A stretch of DNA of 64,000 bases from Bacillota bacterium (GTDB lineage: Bacteria > Bacillota > Clostridia > Christensenellales > SZUA-584): positions 1 through 64,000 of the forward strand of contig JAEYZN010000021.1 in the NCBI GenBank assembly GCA_023428025.1, given 5' to 3'. The position numbers and the translations under genes were made by a program. Shown in pieces: positions 42,658-51,600 of the stretch; position 1 is the first letter of the stretch, and each line of letters opens with the position of its first letter. Below the pieces are notes generated by a model. That model was not told the origin of the DNA. It made no database searches and was given only the letters and a program-made list of their open reading frames with translations.

Positions 42658-43824
42658 TTATTCGTATCTGAGCGCCTCGATCGGGTTAAGCTTGGAGGCT
42701 TTGATGGCGGGATATATGCCAAACCCCACGCCGATGATCAGGCTGAACGCCAGTGCCAGCAGCATCACGCTGCTCTGGACGGTCACCTCGGTATCCATCA
42801 GTTGGCCGATAAACCCGGACCCGAACTGCGCGAGCAGTATGCCGATCAGTCCGCCGGCGCCGCTGACGATGATCGCCTCGAACAGGAACTGGAGCAGTAT
42901 ATCCCGCCGTGTGGCGCCGATCGCCTTTTCAATGCCGATATCGCGCGTCCTTTCCATGACGGACACCAGCATGATGTTCATGATGCCGATGCCGCCCACC
43001 AGCAAAGATATGCCCGCGATGCCGCCCAGCATGGCCGTCTGCGTCGCGCTCACCTCCTTCAGGGACTCAAGAATACTGTCCTGGCTGTTGACCGAATAAC
43101 CGTTCTCATCCGTCGTGTACTGCTGCAGAAAGCTTTCCAGACTGGCCTGTGCCAATGTCACCATGTCCGCGGATGACGCGCTGGCGTATATCGTCGATAT
43201 CGTGGTGTTCTGCATCGTCCGCTGGGCGGTCACAAAGGGTATGATCACCAGCTCGTCGCCGCTCACCGTCTCGTCGCTTCCCTGTTCGGCCAGCACGCCG
43301 ACGATCTCATATTTCGTTCCGCCGATCGATATCTCTTGACCCACCACGTCCAGCGAACTGTACAGTTCTATCGCGATATCCCTGCCGATGACGGCCACCT
43401 TTAATCTGTTGTCATTGTCCTTGTCGGATATAAACCGGCCTTCCGTCACCTCGTATTCGCGGATATCCTGATAACCCGAAGTCACGCCCACCACGCTGAT
43501 GTCTTCCATGCTGGTGCTGCCGTTTTTCACGGTGTAGGTGGACGATATGTATGGGGATACCGCGCCGATCCCCCCCAGCCTTCCGATCTGTTCCACATCG
43601 TTTAAGTCAAGGTCTGCGCGGCTGTCCCGAATGCTGATGGTGAGCAGGTTGGACCCAAGCCCTTCAATCTGCTTGGTTATCGCCGCGTTGGAGCTTTGCC
43701 CGACAGATATCAGCGCCGTCACGGCAAAGATGCCGATAATGATGCCGAGCATCGTCAGGAAGGAGCGCATCTTATGCGTCCACACCGCTTTTGCCGCGGA
43801 AATAACCGTTTCTATCGTCTTCAT
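42658..43824 (-). CDS. MacB-type ABC permease
   Basis: 388 aa in the four-helix MacB/FtsX layout: TM1 near 20-40 (RSFLTMLGIIIGIFAVTALISVG in parts), a large extracytoplasmic domain (45-265), then three helices (IAGISLLVGGIGIMNIMLVSV, IIVSGAGGLIGILLAQFG, LLALAFSLIIGVGFGIYPA) and the end motif PAIKASKLNPIEALRYE. Works with the ATPase and adaptor beside it, driving mechanotransmission across the membrane; exported peptide or drug unknown. Start overlaps the ATPase stop by four bases. Confidence 0.93.
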   Translation of the reverse strand: MKTIETVISAAKAVWTHKMRSFLTMLGIIIGIFAVTALISVGQSSNAAITKQIEGLGSNLLTISIRDSRADLDLNDVEQIGRLGGIGAVSPYISSTYTVKNGSTSMEDISVVGVTSGYQDIREYEVTEGRFISDKDNDNRLKVAVIGRDIAIELYSSLDVVGQEISIGGTKYEIVGVLAEQGSDETVSGDELVIIPFVTAQRTMQNTTISTIYASASSADMVTLAQASLESFLQQYTTDENGYSVNSQDSILESLKEVSATQTAMLGGIAGISLLVGGIGIMNIMLVSVMERTRDIGIEKAIGATRRDILLQFLFEAIIVSGAGGLIGILLAQFGSGFIGQLMDTEVTVQSSVMLLALAFSLIIGVGFGIYPAIKASKLNPIEALRYE

Positions 43825-44513
43825 ACTGCTTTTCCTTTCCTGACGTCCGATATGATCCTGCCGTCGCGTATGCTCAGCACCCTGTCCGCCTGTTCCGCGA
43901 TGCCGGGATCGTGCGTGATCAGTATGATGGTGTTTCCCGCCTTGTGCAGCTGCTTGATCATCCCGATGATCTCCCGGCTGCTTCTGGAATCCAGATTGCC
44001 TGTGGGTTCGTCCGCCAGCAGCACCGGCGGCTTGTTGACCAGCGACCGCGCGATGGCCACCCGCTGCTGCTGTCCGCCCGACAGTTCATGCGGCTTATGG
44101 TTCATCCTGTCTGTGAGGCCCACGCTTTCGATCGCCTCCAACGCCCGCCTGCGCCTTTCCTGCCGCGAGACGCTGCTGTATTTTGCCGGTCGTTCCACAT
44201 TCTCAAACGCCGTCATCTTCTTGAACAGGTTGAACTGCTGGAATATGAAGCCGATCTTCTGGTTGCGCACCCTGGCCAGCCGCCGGTCCGGGAAGGACGA
44301 TATGTCCTCCCCGTCCAGCAGATACGTGCCCGATGTGGGCGTATCCAAACACCCGATCATGTTCATCAGCGTGGATTTGCCACTACCCGACGCTCCGATG
44401 ATCGCGACGAACTCCTTCTCCTCTATCTTCAGGTTCACCCCATCCAGCGCATGAACCTCTTCGCTGCCCATCTCGTATATTTTGTACATGTCCCTTATTT
44501 CAATCAGAGCCAT
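43821..44513 (-). CDS. MacB/LolD-type ABC ATPase
   Basis: 230 aa. Walker A GASGSGKSTLMNMIG, Q loop FIFQQFNLF, signature LSGGQQQRVAIARSL, Walker B PVLLADEPTGNLD, switch ILITHDP. The start is the ATG of MALIEIRDMYKIYEMG after AAGGCGGTGA; a longer frame runs back into the adaptor gene but its 61 extra residues are not family-like. Lies between adaptor and permease. Confidence 0.95.
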   Translation of the reverse strand: MALIEIRDMYKIYEMGSEEVHALDGVNLKIEEKEFVAIIGASGSGKSTLMNMIGCLDTPTSGTYLLDGEDISSFPDRRLARVRNQKIGFIFQQFNLFKKMTAFENVERPAKYSSVSRQERRRRALEAIESVGLTDRMNHKPHELSGGQQQRVAIARSLVNKPPVLLADEPTGNLDSRSSREIIGMIKQLHKAGNTIILITHDPGIAEQADRVLSIRDGRIISDVRKGKAV

Positions 44514-44544
44514 TATGTCACCGCCTTTATTATGATAGGTCGGA

Positions 44545-46278
44545 TCAGTTTCCGCCGGGGCCGCCGCCAAAACCGCCGCTCGGGCGCTCACCGCCGCCGC
44601 TCGGCATATTGCCGCCAACCACGACCGAGCCCATGCCGCCCATATTGAACATGAATTCTCTGGAATCCGAGTCATCCGATTCAATGTGCAGCACATTTTC
44701 GCCTTCCGACAAACCGCTCTTTACCTCAATGTAGCTTGCGTCCTCAATGCCTGTTTCCACGGCGCGTACTTCCGCGTACAGCAGCTCCGACGGTGTCGCC
44801 AGCACACTGATGCCCAGTGTCGCCGCATCAGCGCCCATGTACGCGGCCAGCCCTTCCATGTCCTTGTCCGTGATGAGCTGGCGAATCGCCGCTTTTTCCA
44901 CTTCAGAGCGTTCCACCTTGACCATCACGTAGCTCTTGTTGCCCGTCGTCCTCACATCGTCGATGGGGATGAGTATCGCGCCCGTCGCTTCCTGCGCCTT
45001 GATTTCACAGTTGAGCGTCATGTTGATCTTGAAGCTGTCGTTATCCTCCACCGACACCTTCACATCGTAGGTGGTGATGCCGCCCGAAGCCGTGCCCATG
45101 TCGGAGATGCCCGTCACCGTGCCTTCAAATGTCTCATTCGGCAGGCTGTCCAATTCCACCTCCACGCTCTGGCCGACCGCAATGGAGTTGATGTCCAGTT
45201 CGTCCACGGAAACCGTCGCGATCCATGTATCGGTGGAGGCCACGGTCAGCAGCGTCGTATCCGCTTCACAGGTCTGCCCATCCGTCACCGACACTGTGCT
45301 CACCACACCCGCGCTGGGCGTTGTGATCTGGCCCGCCGCGATCAGTTCCGTAATGCTCTCATACTGCTCCTTCAGGTCGGCCAGTGTCGCATACATCTCC
45401 CTGACTTCCCGAGAATACTGAGACGCTTTATAGATGGTCTCACCCGCTTCAATTTCCTCGTTTTCGGAGAACCCCACATCGGTGACGATACCATAGCTGC
45501 TCTCGATTAGCTCATAGGTCGCCAGTTCGATGGCGCCTTCATACAGCTGGTTGCCCTCGCCGTCATAGATGGTCGCTGTCGCGCCCACTGTGCGCTTTAT
45601 GGTGTCGATGCTGACATACGGCTTGCCGTTCTCGGTCGTCACCACGCCGTCATGGGTGTAGCCTTGCGATTTCACCGTCACCGCTGTTCCTTCAGACAGG
45701 CTCACACCGTCCGGAACAGCGATGATCTCGCGCTTTTCCGTGGCCACCAAAGCGACATATCCGTATTCCGACATCGCGTTCTCTATGTAGTCGTCCTCAT
45801 CCAGCACCACGTTTTTCACCCAGCCGTCCACCGGGGACTTCACGCTCAGGCTGGTCGTCACCTGGTTGGTGGTATCGATGCTGATCTGCTGGGCGGATAT
45901 CTGCGCCTTCAAGTCATCCGCGCTGGATTGCATCGCATCGGTGTCGAGCTTGATTACCGGCTGGCCTGCCTCCAGCGTATCGCCTTCCGCCACCAGCACA
46001 TCTTCAGCAACGATGTCGCTGCCGACCGAGATGTTCAGCGTTTCGGCGCTGGCCAGATTACCGCTGCCCGATACGGTGAGCGAAATGTCGCCGGTGGTCG
46101 CCTGATCGAATGTCGGCTCGGCACCAAGCGCCGCATTCGTTTCCGCCGCGCTGGCCACGCCTCTGTAGATAAAGAAGCCGCCCACCGCCACGATAACCAC
46201 AGCGCCGATGATGATCAGCCTCTTGATTCCTTTCTTCATCTTTTTCTTGCCGTTCTGATTTGCCGTGTCTTTCTTCAT
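44545..46278 (-). CDS. HlyD/MacA-like membrane fusion adaptor
   Basis: 577 aa, membrane-anchored by one helix (18-36). The barrel-sandwich/lipoyl halves are visible (ISVGSDIVAEDVLVAEGDTLEAGQPVIKLD; TTPSAGVVSTVSVTDGQTCEADTTLLTVASTD, in parts), separated by a coiled hairpin (YSREVREMYATLADLKEQYESI), then beta-barrel strands. Insert at 135-245 carries a second set of strands, making it larger than MacA (370). The last 25 residues are a Gly-rich tail (MPSGGGERPSGGFGGGPGG). First gene of the exporter operon. Confidence 0.9.
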   Translation of the reverse strand: MKKDTANQNGKKKMKKGIKRLIIIGAVVIVAVGGFFIYRGVASAAETNAALGAEPTFDQATTGDISLTVSGSGNLASAETLNISVGSDIVAEDVLVAEGDTLEAGQPVIKLDTDAMQSSADDLKAQISAQQISIDTTNQVTTSLSVKSPVDGWVKNVVLDEDDYIENAMSEYGYVALVATEKREIIAVPDGVSLSEGTAVTVKSQGYTHDGVVTTENGKPYVSIDTIKRTVGATATIYDGEGNQLYEGAIELATYELIESSYGIVTDVGFSENEEIEAGETIYKASQYSREVREMYATLADLKEQYESITELIAAGQITTPSAGVVSTVSVTDGQTCEADTTLLTVASTDTWIATVSVDELDINSIAVGQSVEVELDSLPNETFEGTVTGISDMGTASGGITTYDVKVSVEDNDSFKINMTLNCEIKAQEATGAILIPIDDVRTTGNKSYVMVKVERSEVEKAAIRQLITDKDMEGLAAYMGADAATLGISVLATPSELLYAEVRAVETGIEDASYIEVKSGLSEGENVLHIESDDSDSREFMFNMGGMGSVVVGGNMPSGGGERPSGGFGGGPGGN

Positions 46279-46313
46279 AATCTGAATTCCGCCTTTCAGG
46301 TTTCACTGATGGC

Positions 46314-46370
46314 GTCATTATAATGACACTGATTAACAGCATCCTGTTAAAATTATGAATATTTCATGAA
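46314..46370 (-). promoter_or_regulatory. Repeat-rich control region of the exporter operon
   Basis: Three elements: palindrome GTCATTATAATGAC (46314-46327) containing a TATAAT -10 box; inverted repeat TTAACAG-CATC-CTGTTAA (46333-46350); and on the minus strand two 11-base direct repeats starting TTCATGA and TTCATAA (46349-46370). 11-base spacing is typical of OmpR-family binding. Confidence 0.55.
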
Positions 46371-46380
46371 CAAGCGCACG

Positions 46381-46406
46381 AAAAAACGCGCCCGTCCGAG
46401 CGCGTC
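46381..46406 (-). terminator. Terminator after galE
   Basis: ACGCGC / GCGCGT stem with eight-base loop and six T on the minus strand. Confidence 0.85.
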
Positions 46407-46417
46407 TTGAACTGATT

Positions 46418-47401
46418 TTATGAACCGTAACCGTCCGGATACTTCTCGTGGAACCGCCATGCGCTGGCCAAGAGGTCTTCTATGCCAAAACGCGGCTGCC
46501 AGTGCAGTTCCGCTTTTATCTTCGCGGACGAGGCGATCAGCGTGGCCGGGTCTCCCGCACGGCGCGGCGCGATATCGTACTCGATCGGACGCCCCACCAC
46601 CTTGGACGCGGCGCGGATAATCTCCAGCACCGAATAGCCCGTCTCGCTGCCGAGGTTGTAAGCGCAGCTTGCGCCGCCCCTTGCCAGATCGTCCAGCGCC
46701 AGCAGATGCGCGTCCGCAAGGTCCGTCACATGGACATAGTCACGGATGCACGTCCCGTCCTCTGTCGGATAATCGTCCCCAAACACACACAGCTTGTCAC
46801 GGTGGCCGTTCACATACTGGAATATGATCGGGGCGAGATGCGACTCAGGATCGTGATCCTCTCCGATATCGCCCGCCACATCCGCACCGGCCGCGTTGAA
46901 GTAGCGCAGCGCTTTGTAGCGTATGCCGTAGATGTTCGAAAAATCCTCCAACATGTTCTCGATCATCAGCTTGGTTCTGCCATACACGTTGAGCGGGGCT
47001 TTGGCGCAGTCCTCCGTGATGGGCACCACGTCCGGCTGGCCGTATACCGCCGCCGTAGACGAGAAAATGAACTTATCCACGCCCGCGTCCATCGCCGCCT
47101 TAAACAGATTCAGGCTGCCGACAACGTTGTTCTCATAATAGTCGTAAGGAATCTGCATGGATTCGCCCACGAGGCTGCGCGCCGCAAAATGCATCATCGC
47201 GTCCACCGGGTGTTCGCGGAAGCAGCGGGCCAGGCCATCCCTGTCCAGCAGGTCTGTCTCGACCAGACACACATCCTTCACGGCCTCGCGGTGCCCTTTG
47301 GACAGGTTGTCCAGCACCACCGGCTCGTGCCCGCCGCGCAACAGCTGACGGACCGCATGGCTGCCGATATATCCGGCGCCGCCTGAAACCAAAACCTTCA
47401 T
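46418..47401 (-). CDS. galE: UDP-glucose 4-epimerase
   Basis: NAD-dependent interconversion of UDP-glucose and UDP-galactose. 327 aa. GGAGYIGSH nucleotide loop, catalytic YxxxK in VYGRTKLMIE, FSSTAAVYG, and NLGSETGYSVLEI. ATG start overlaps the stop of the big oxoamine-synthase gene as TGATG, with AGGTGA before it, so it is translated together with that enzyme. In that setting UDP-galactose may serve to glycosylate the lipid product (inference); a general envelope-sugar role is also possible. No other gal genes are near. Confidence 0.95.
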   Translation of the reverse strand: MKVLVSGGAGYIGSHAVRQLLRGGHEPVVLDNLSKGHREAVKDVCLVETDLLDRDGLARCFREHPVDAMMHFAARSLVGESMQIPYDYYENNVVGSLNLFKAAMDAGVDKFIFSSTAAVYGQPDVVPITEDCAKAPLNVYGRTKLMIENMLEDFSNIYGIRYKALRYFNAAGADVAGDIGEDHDPESHLAPIIFQYVNGHRDKLCVFGDDYPTEDGTCIRDYVHVTDLADAHLLALDDLARGGASCAYNLGSETGYSVLEIIRAASKVVGRPIEYDIAPRRAGDPATLIASSAKIKAELHWQPRFGIEDLLASAWRFHEKYPDGYGS

Positions 47402-50400
47402 CACTTCACCTGTTTGGAAATGCCTTTCTGCGCAAACAGCTTGTCCAGCGTGTCCAGCGCGTAGTCCAGCTGTTCCGGCTTGTGTTCGCTGATCACGCAG
47501 AACCGCAGCCGCGCCTGGCGCTTGGGCACTGCCGGATACACCGCCGGCGGCACAAAAACGCCCTCTTCCAGCATCAGCGTGGACATCTCATACGCGTCGT
47601 TGTCTTCGCCCACCATGATGGGGATGATCGCCGTCTCCCTGGCAAGGCAGGTGTCGAAGCCGCGCCGCTTTGCGCCCTCCACAAAATAAGCGATATTCTC
47701 ATGCAGCGCCGCCACCTTGGGGTTGCCTTCCAGCATGATGTTGACTCCTTCCAGCGCCGCGGCCGCCAATGGCGGGCTGATACCCACCGAGAACATGAAG
47801 CCGGGCAGCGAGTAGCGCAGGTAATCGATCAGGCTCTGCTCGCCGGCGATATAGCCGCCGCATGTGCCGAGGCCCTTGGACAGCGTTCCCATCTTCACAT
47901 CAACGTCGTTCGGCAGCAGGTTGAAGTAATCGTCCACACCGCCGCCCTTCCCACCGATGACGCAGCTGGAATGCGCTTCGTCCACCATCAGGAATGCGCC
48001 GTACTTTTTCTTGAGTTCCACAAACGCCGGGATGGGCGCAATATCGCCGTCCATCGAATAGACGCCTTCCACGACGATCAGTATCTTCTCATATTTGTCG
48101 CGCGCGGCTTTGAGCAGATGCTCCAGCGCGTCGAAGTCGTTGTGCGGGAAGGCTTTTGTATCGCTCTTGGACAGCTGACAGCCCTGTGTGATGGAGTTGT
48201 GCGACAGCGCGTCGTACAGCACCAGGTCACGCTCGTTGCAGAAGTTGCCCACAAAAGTCACATTGGTGGAGTGCCCGCCCACCAGCACCAGCGCGTCGTC
48301 CGAATGTTTCCACCTCGCGATGGCTCTTTCCAGCTCGCGGAACAGCGTCTTTTCCCCCGCGATCAGCCGTGAGCCGGATGCCGAGGTGCCATACTTGTCG
48401 ATGGCTTTTTTGGCCGCCTCGGATGTTCGCGGATGACCCGACATGCCGACGTAATTGTACGACGCAAGATTGATCACCTCGCGCCCTTCCACAATGGAGG
48501 TATCGCTCAGAATGGAGTCGTGCGCCACAAAGTATGGGTCCTTGATGCCCGAGTCCTGAATGCTGATGCGCCGCCGCGCATATTCCTCATACTCGCGGGA
48601 CAGGCGGAAATCCGATATCTTTCGCACATCCTGCGGCTTTATCTCCTCACGCTTGTCCTCGATGTTGTTCAGCTTTTTATACAGCAGTCTGGACAGGTCC
48701 TCCACAGTCGCGCATGTAAAGTATTCCGTGTCCGGTATGATGACTTCATAGATCTCTTCCGCCTTGGAGAACACGCCCAGGCTGGACAGGCTGTCCCCGC
48801 CGAGATCGTCCACAAAATGATCGGTATCCTTGATAGCGGACGGCTCGATTCCCAACACGTCGGCGAATATCTGCCGCACCTTCTCCGCGATGCTTTTGTA
48901 TTCGGTGCTGTCATAAGCCACGCCGTTCGTTTTGACGGGTTCCTTCTTTGCAACATGTTTGATGACGCCGCCACGGATATCGATCTCCTCAAAGCGGCCC
49001 TGCCCGCGTTCCAGCGCTTCCTTCACCTTCTGGCGGCGCACCTTGATGCCGTTGGCCAGCGGCAGCGGGTCAATCGATATATAGGCGCGCTTGATCTTCT
49101 TGAATATGGGCAGCAAGCCGTTGATGCGCGCGATCTCCACAATCAATTCAGCGGCCTTTTGCGCATTGCCGGTGTTCTCGCCCATATAGACGATCAGCGT
49201 GGTATCGTCATACACGTTTTTGGTGGCGATGCCGGTGACGCAGATGTGCTCGGTATGCGGCAGTTCGGAGAAGCTGTCTTCCAGCTCGTCGGGATATACG
49301 TTCTCGCCCGACTCGTTGATGATAACATCCTTCAGGCGGCCTTCTATGTAGTAGCGGCCACCTACCTCGCGGACGATGTCGCCCGAGGAGAACCACCCGT
49401 CTTCCCGCGCGATGTACACGCCGTCCACCATGCGCCCCGAGTGGATGGCTTCACCCCGAATCTGCAGCTCGCCCGTGTTGTCTCCCTCGCGCTCGTAGGC
49501 GATGCGGTATTGCATCGGCTCGAACGGCTTGCCCACACTGGCATCCAGCTTTCTGTCGATACTGTTCGACAACTCCACGGAATCGATGCCCGTCTCCGTC
49601 ATGCCGAAGCCCGATACCAGCGGATAACCGATGGAATTGATGATTTTCAGCGTCTCCGGCTGGATGTGCCCGCCGCCGCTGATCATGAACTGGATGCTGT
49701 CGCCCACCAGCTTTTGCTGCAGGTCTTTGAAGAACAGCTTGGAGACCAGTTTGCGGCCCGTTTTCCCGAGCCGCCGTTGCAGCTTGATGCTGATGTCGCT
49801 GGCGTTGATGAGTTTTTCGTATGTCTGCTCGCCCTGAAGCCTGGCCTTGCGCAGTATGCCCTTGGCGACGTTGTTCCAAAGCAGCGGCACAGCGTAGATG
49901 TGCGTGACCTTGTGCGCCTTGCACGCCGCAAGGATCACATCCGCTGTGCGGTTCTTGATATAGACGATGGTTTTCCCGAAGAACGTATACCACATGTAAA
50001 CGGCCATCAGCCCGAATATGTGGTGGAAAGGCAGGAAAGCGAGCTGTTTGATGGGCCCGTTGTGGATGATGTCCTTGTTGTTCTTGTAGATGTATTCAGC
50101 GAGGAGCACCTGTTCGCAGACGGCCTTTTCGTTATATACATAGACCTTGGGCGTTGCCGTGGTGCCGGACGTGCACAATGCTATCGCGTCGGAGAACACC
50201 GGCATATACGAGGTGTCCGGTGCGTCCAGCTTGAGAAAGTCTTCCGTGGAGACTGCCTTGACACCGCCCACATTCACCGCCGTGTCCGTCACGATGGTGC
50301 GCGACCCGGCCTGGCGAAGAACGTGCATCACCGAAGCGTCGTCCGCGTTCGCATCGACCAGCAGCGGCCTGTAACCGGCCATGATGATCGACCAGAAAGC

Positions 50401-50655
50401 CGCGGGCCACAGCGGACCGTTGGCATAGCGCAACGCCACGAAAGTGTTCTTCTCCGTCCCTTCCAGCAATTCAGCCAGTTTCCCGGCGGCGGCCACTGCA
50501 ATGCGCTCATAATCCGCATACGTCAGCTTCTTTATGGCGCCTTCATCCTGATATTCCGCTGCAACGGCGTCGCCATGGCTGCATATGATTGAGAAGAGGT
50601 TCTTTAACGAACGCTCTTCTTTCAGTGCGCCCAGCTTTTCAAAGATCATCTCCAT
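47401..50655 (-). CDS. Acyl-AMP ligase / acyl carrier protein / alpha-oxoamine synthase fusion
   Basis: 1084 aa, three parts in order. (1) 1-560: ANL adenylation domain with CTSGTT at 161-166, GFGMTETG at 349-356, SSGD at 423-426 and the thioester/adenylation Lys538 in NGIKVRR; the N-terminal layout is of fatty-acyl ligases. (2) 585-665: carrier domain with phosphopantetheine Ser622 in GGDSLSSL. (3) 680-1084: PLP alpha-oxoamine synthase (KBL/SPT/BioF type) with YGTSASGSRL, GGHSTN (His795), DEAHSS (Asp892) and Lys927 in GTLSKGLG. Inferred reaction: a fatty acid is adenylated, loaded on the carrier arm and condensed with an amino acid, releasing CO2 and an aminoketone, the first step of sphingoid-like lipid formation. 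GGAGGG nine bases before ATG. Amino-acid and chain specificity are not visible. Confidence 0.92.
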   Translation of the reverse strand: MEMIFEKLGALKEERSLKNLFSIICSHGDAVAAEYQDEGAIKKLTYADYERIAVAAAGKLAELLEGTEKNTFVALRYANGPLWPAAFWSIIMAGYRPLLVDANADDASVMHVLRQAGSRTIVTDTAVNVGGVKAVSTEDFLKLDAPDTSYMPVFSDAIALCTSGTTATPKVYVYNEKAVCEQVLLAEYIYKNNKDIIHNGPIKQLAFLPFHHIFGLMAVYMWYTFFGKTIVYIKNRTADVILAACKAHKVTHIYAVPLLWNNVAKGILRKARLQGEQTYEKLINASDISIKLQRRLGKTGRKLVSKLFFKDLQQKLVGDSIQFMISGGGHIQPETLKIINSIGYPLVSGFGMTETGIDSVELSNSIDRKLDASVGKPFEPMQYRIAYEREGDNTGELQIRGEAIHSGRMVDGVYIAREDGWFSSGDIVREVGGRYYIEGRLKDVIINESGENVYPDELEDSFSELPHTEHICVTGIATKNVYDDTTLIVYMGENTGNAQKAAELIVEIARINGLLPIFKKIKRAYISIDPLPLANGIKVRRQKVKEALERGQGRFEEIDIRGGVIKHVAKKEPVKTNGVAYDSTEYKSIAEKVRQIFADVLGIEPSAIKDTDHFVDDLGGDSLSSLGVFSKAEEIYEVIIPDTEYFTCATVEDLSRLLYKKLNNIEDKREEIKPQDVRKISDFRLSREYEEYARRRISIQDSGIKDPYFVAHDSILSDTSIVEGREVINLASYNYVGMSGHPRTSEAAKKAIDKYGTSASGSRLIAGEKTLFRELERAIARWKHSDDALVLVGGHSTNVTFVGNFCNERDLVLYDALSHNSITQGCQLSKSDTKAFPHNDFDALEHLLKAARDKYEKILIVVEGVYSMDGDIAPIPAFVELKKKYGAFLMVDEAHSSCVIGGKGGGVDDYFNLLPNDVDVKMGTLSKGLGTCGGYIAGEQSLIDYLRYSLPGFMFSVGISPPLAAAALEGVNIMLEGNPKVAALHENIAYFVEGAKRRGFDTCLARETAIIPIMVGEDNDAYEMSTLMLEEGVFVPPAVYPAVPKRQARLRFCVISEHKPEQLDYALDTLDKLFAQKGISKQVK

Positions 50656-50777
50656 TAAAACAGGCCCTCCAAAATAAGTATGTATGATTCCAGAAACATA
50701 AAAATATCAATGATTATATAGTATCATAGTCAGCTGCAGATGAATACCATGGTTTTTCAAGATGCTGTGAGGCAAAC

Positions 50778-50822
50778 GCTTTTCGGGGCACCGCAACAGT
50801 GGTCCGGGCATCCCCGAAAAGC
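50778..50822. repeat. Long hairpin between PHP and oxoamine-synthase genes
   Basis: GCTTTTCGGGG / CCCCGAAAAGC, perfect 11 bp, with further ACC/GGT pairing inside. No T tract on either side. May separate the two transcripts or be a mobile repeat; no other copy was noticed. Confidence 0.6.
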
Positions 50823-50848
50823 GAAAGATTTGTTGTGTGTAAGCGGTG

Positions 50849-51577
50849 TTATGCGCAGCGTTCGATGCGCCCGGCGCGTTCCTGCAGATAGGCTTCAAAA
50901 CGCGTCTTGGAGGCGTTTACGATCAGCTCAGCCGGAAATCCGATCTGCTCCAGTACGCGCAGCGCCGATCCGAAGCGGCCCATGCCAAACGACGAATGCG
51001 CGTCGCTGGACACCGCGACACGTACGCCGAGGCGGCGGCACATCGGCAGATAGATCATCGCATTTTCGATGCCGCCCTCGCGGTATTCAAACGAATGGTC
51101 GTTGACCTCCATCAGCTTATTAAGTCGCGCAGCTTCCTTCACCACGGCCTCATAGTCCAGCGAGTAGGACGGGTTGTCCGGATGAGAGATGATGTCCACG
51201 TATTTGTTGTTCAGCGCGCCGATCACAGTTTCCGTGTCCTTTTTCAGCCCGCCTGTACGGATAACCACCTCGTGGATGCCTGCAATCACAAAATCGATCA
51301 GCTTGATGTATTTTTCGCGGATATCGATCTTTCCCTCGTAATCGACGATGTTGGCTTCCACGCCGTGATACACGCGAACGCCGTCGATCGATTCCGGCAG
51401 AAATTCCAGCGTGCCCAGATTAAAATCCGGCGGTGCGGCCGGAATTGCCGGGCCATGGTCCGTCAACACAAAGCCCTTCAGGCCAATCCGGGCCGCTGCC
51501 GCTGCGTTCTCCATCAATGTGGAATGCGCGTGGCCGGAAAGGATGGTGTGGGTATGCGTATCAACTTCGATGTTCAT
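50849..51577 (-). CDS. PHP-domain phosphatase, YcdX-like
   Basis: 242 aa, close to the 245 of E. coli YcdX. Metal ligands follow the family: DTHTHT near residue 6, GHAHST, LTDHGPA, HGVEANI, GIHE, ISHPDNP, EVNDHSF and SSDAHSSF, enough for a trinuclear zinc site. Cytosolic phosphomonoesterase with unknown substrate. GGAG five bases before ATG. Starts 23 bases after metH, so likely in the same operon. Confidence 0.9.
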   Translation of the reverse strand: MNIEVDTHTHTILSGHAHSTLMENAAAAARIGLKGFVLTDHGPAIPAAPPDFNLGTLEFLPESIDGVRVYHGVEANIVDYEGKIDIREKYIKLIDFVIAGIHEVVIRTGGLKKDTETVIGALNNKYVDIISHPDNPSYSLDYEAVVKEAARLNKLMEVNDHSFEYREGGIENAMIYLPMCRRLGVRVAVSSDAHSSFGMGRFGSALRVLEQIGFPAELIVNASKTRFEAYLQERAGRIERCA

Positions 51578-51600
51578 TTTGACTCCAGATGTAAAATATT

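Noticed and set aside
48433..50592. 719-codon open frame on the plus strand
   Set aside because: It lies fully antisense to the ligase-carrier-oxoamine synthase gene, whose motifs are intact; the long frame is a by-product of GC-rich codon use. No domain seen and no ribosome site.
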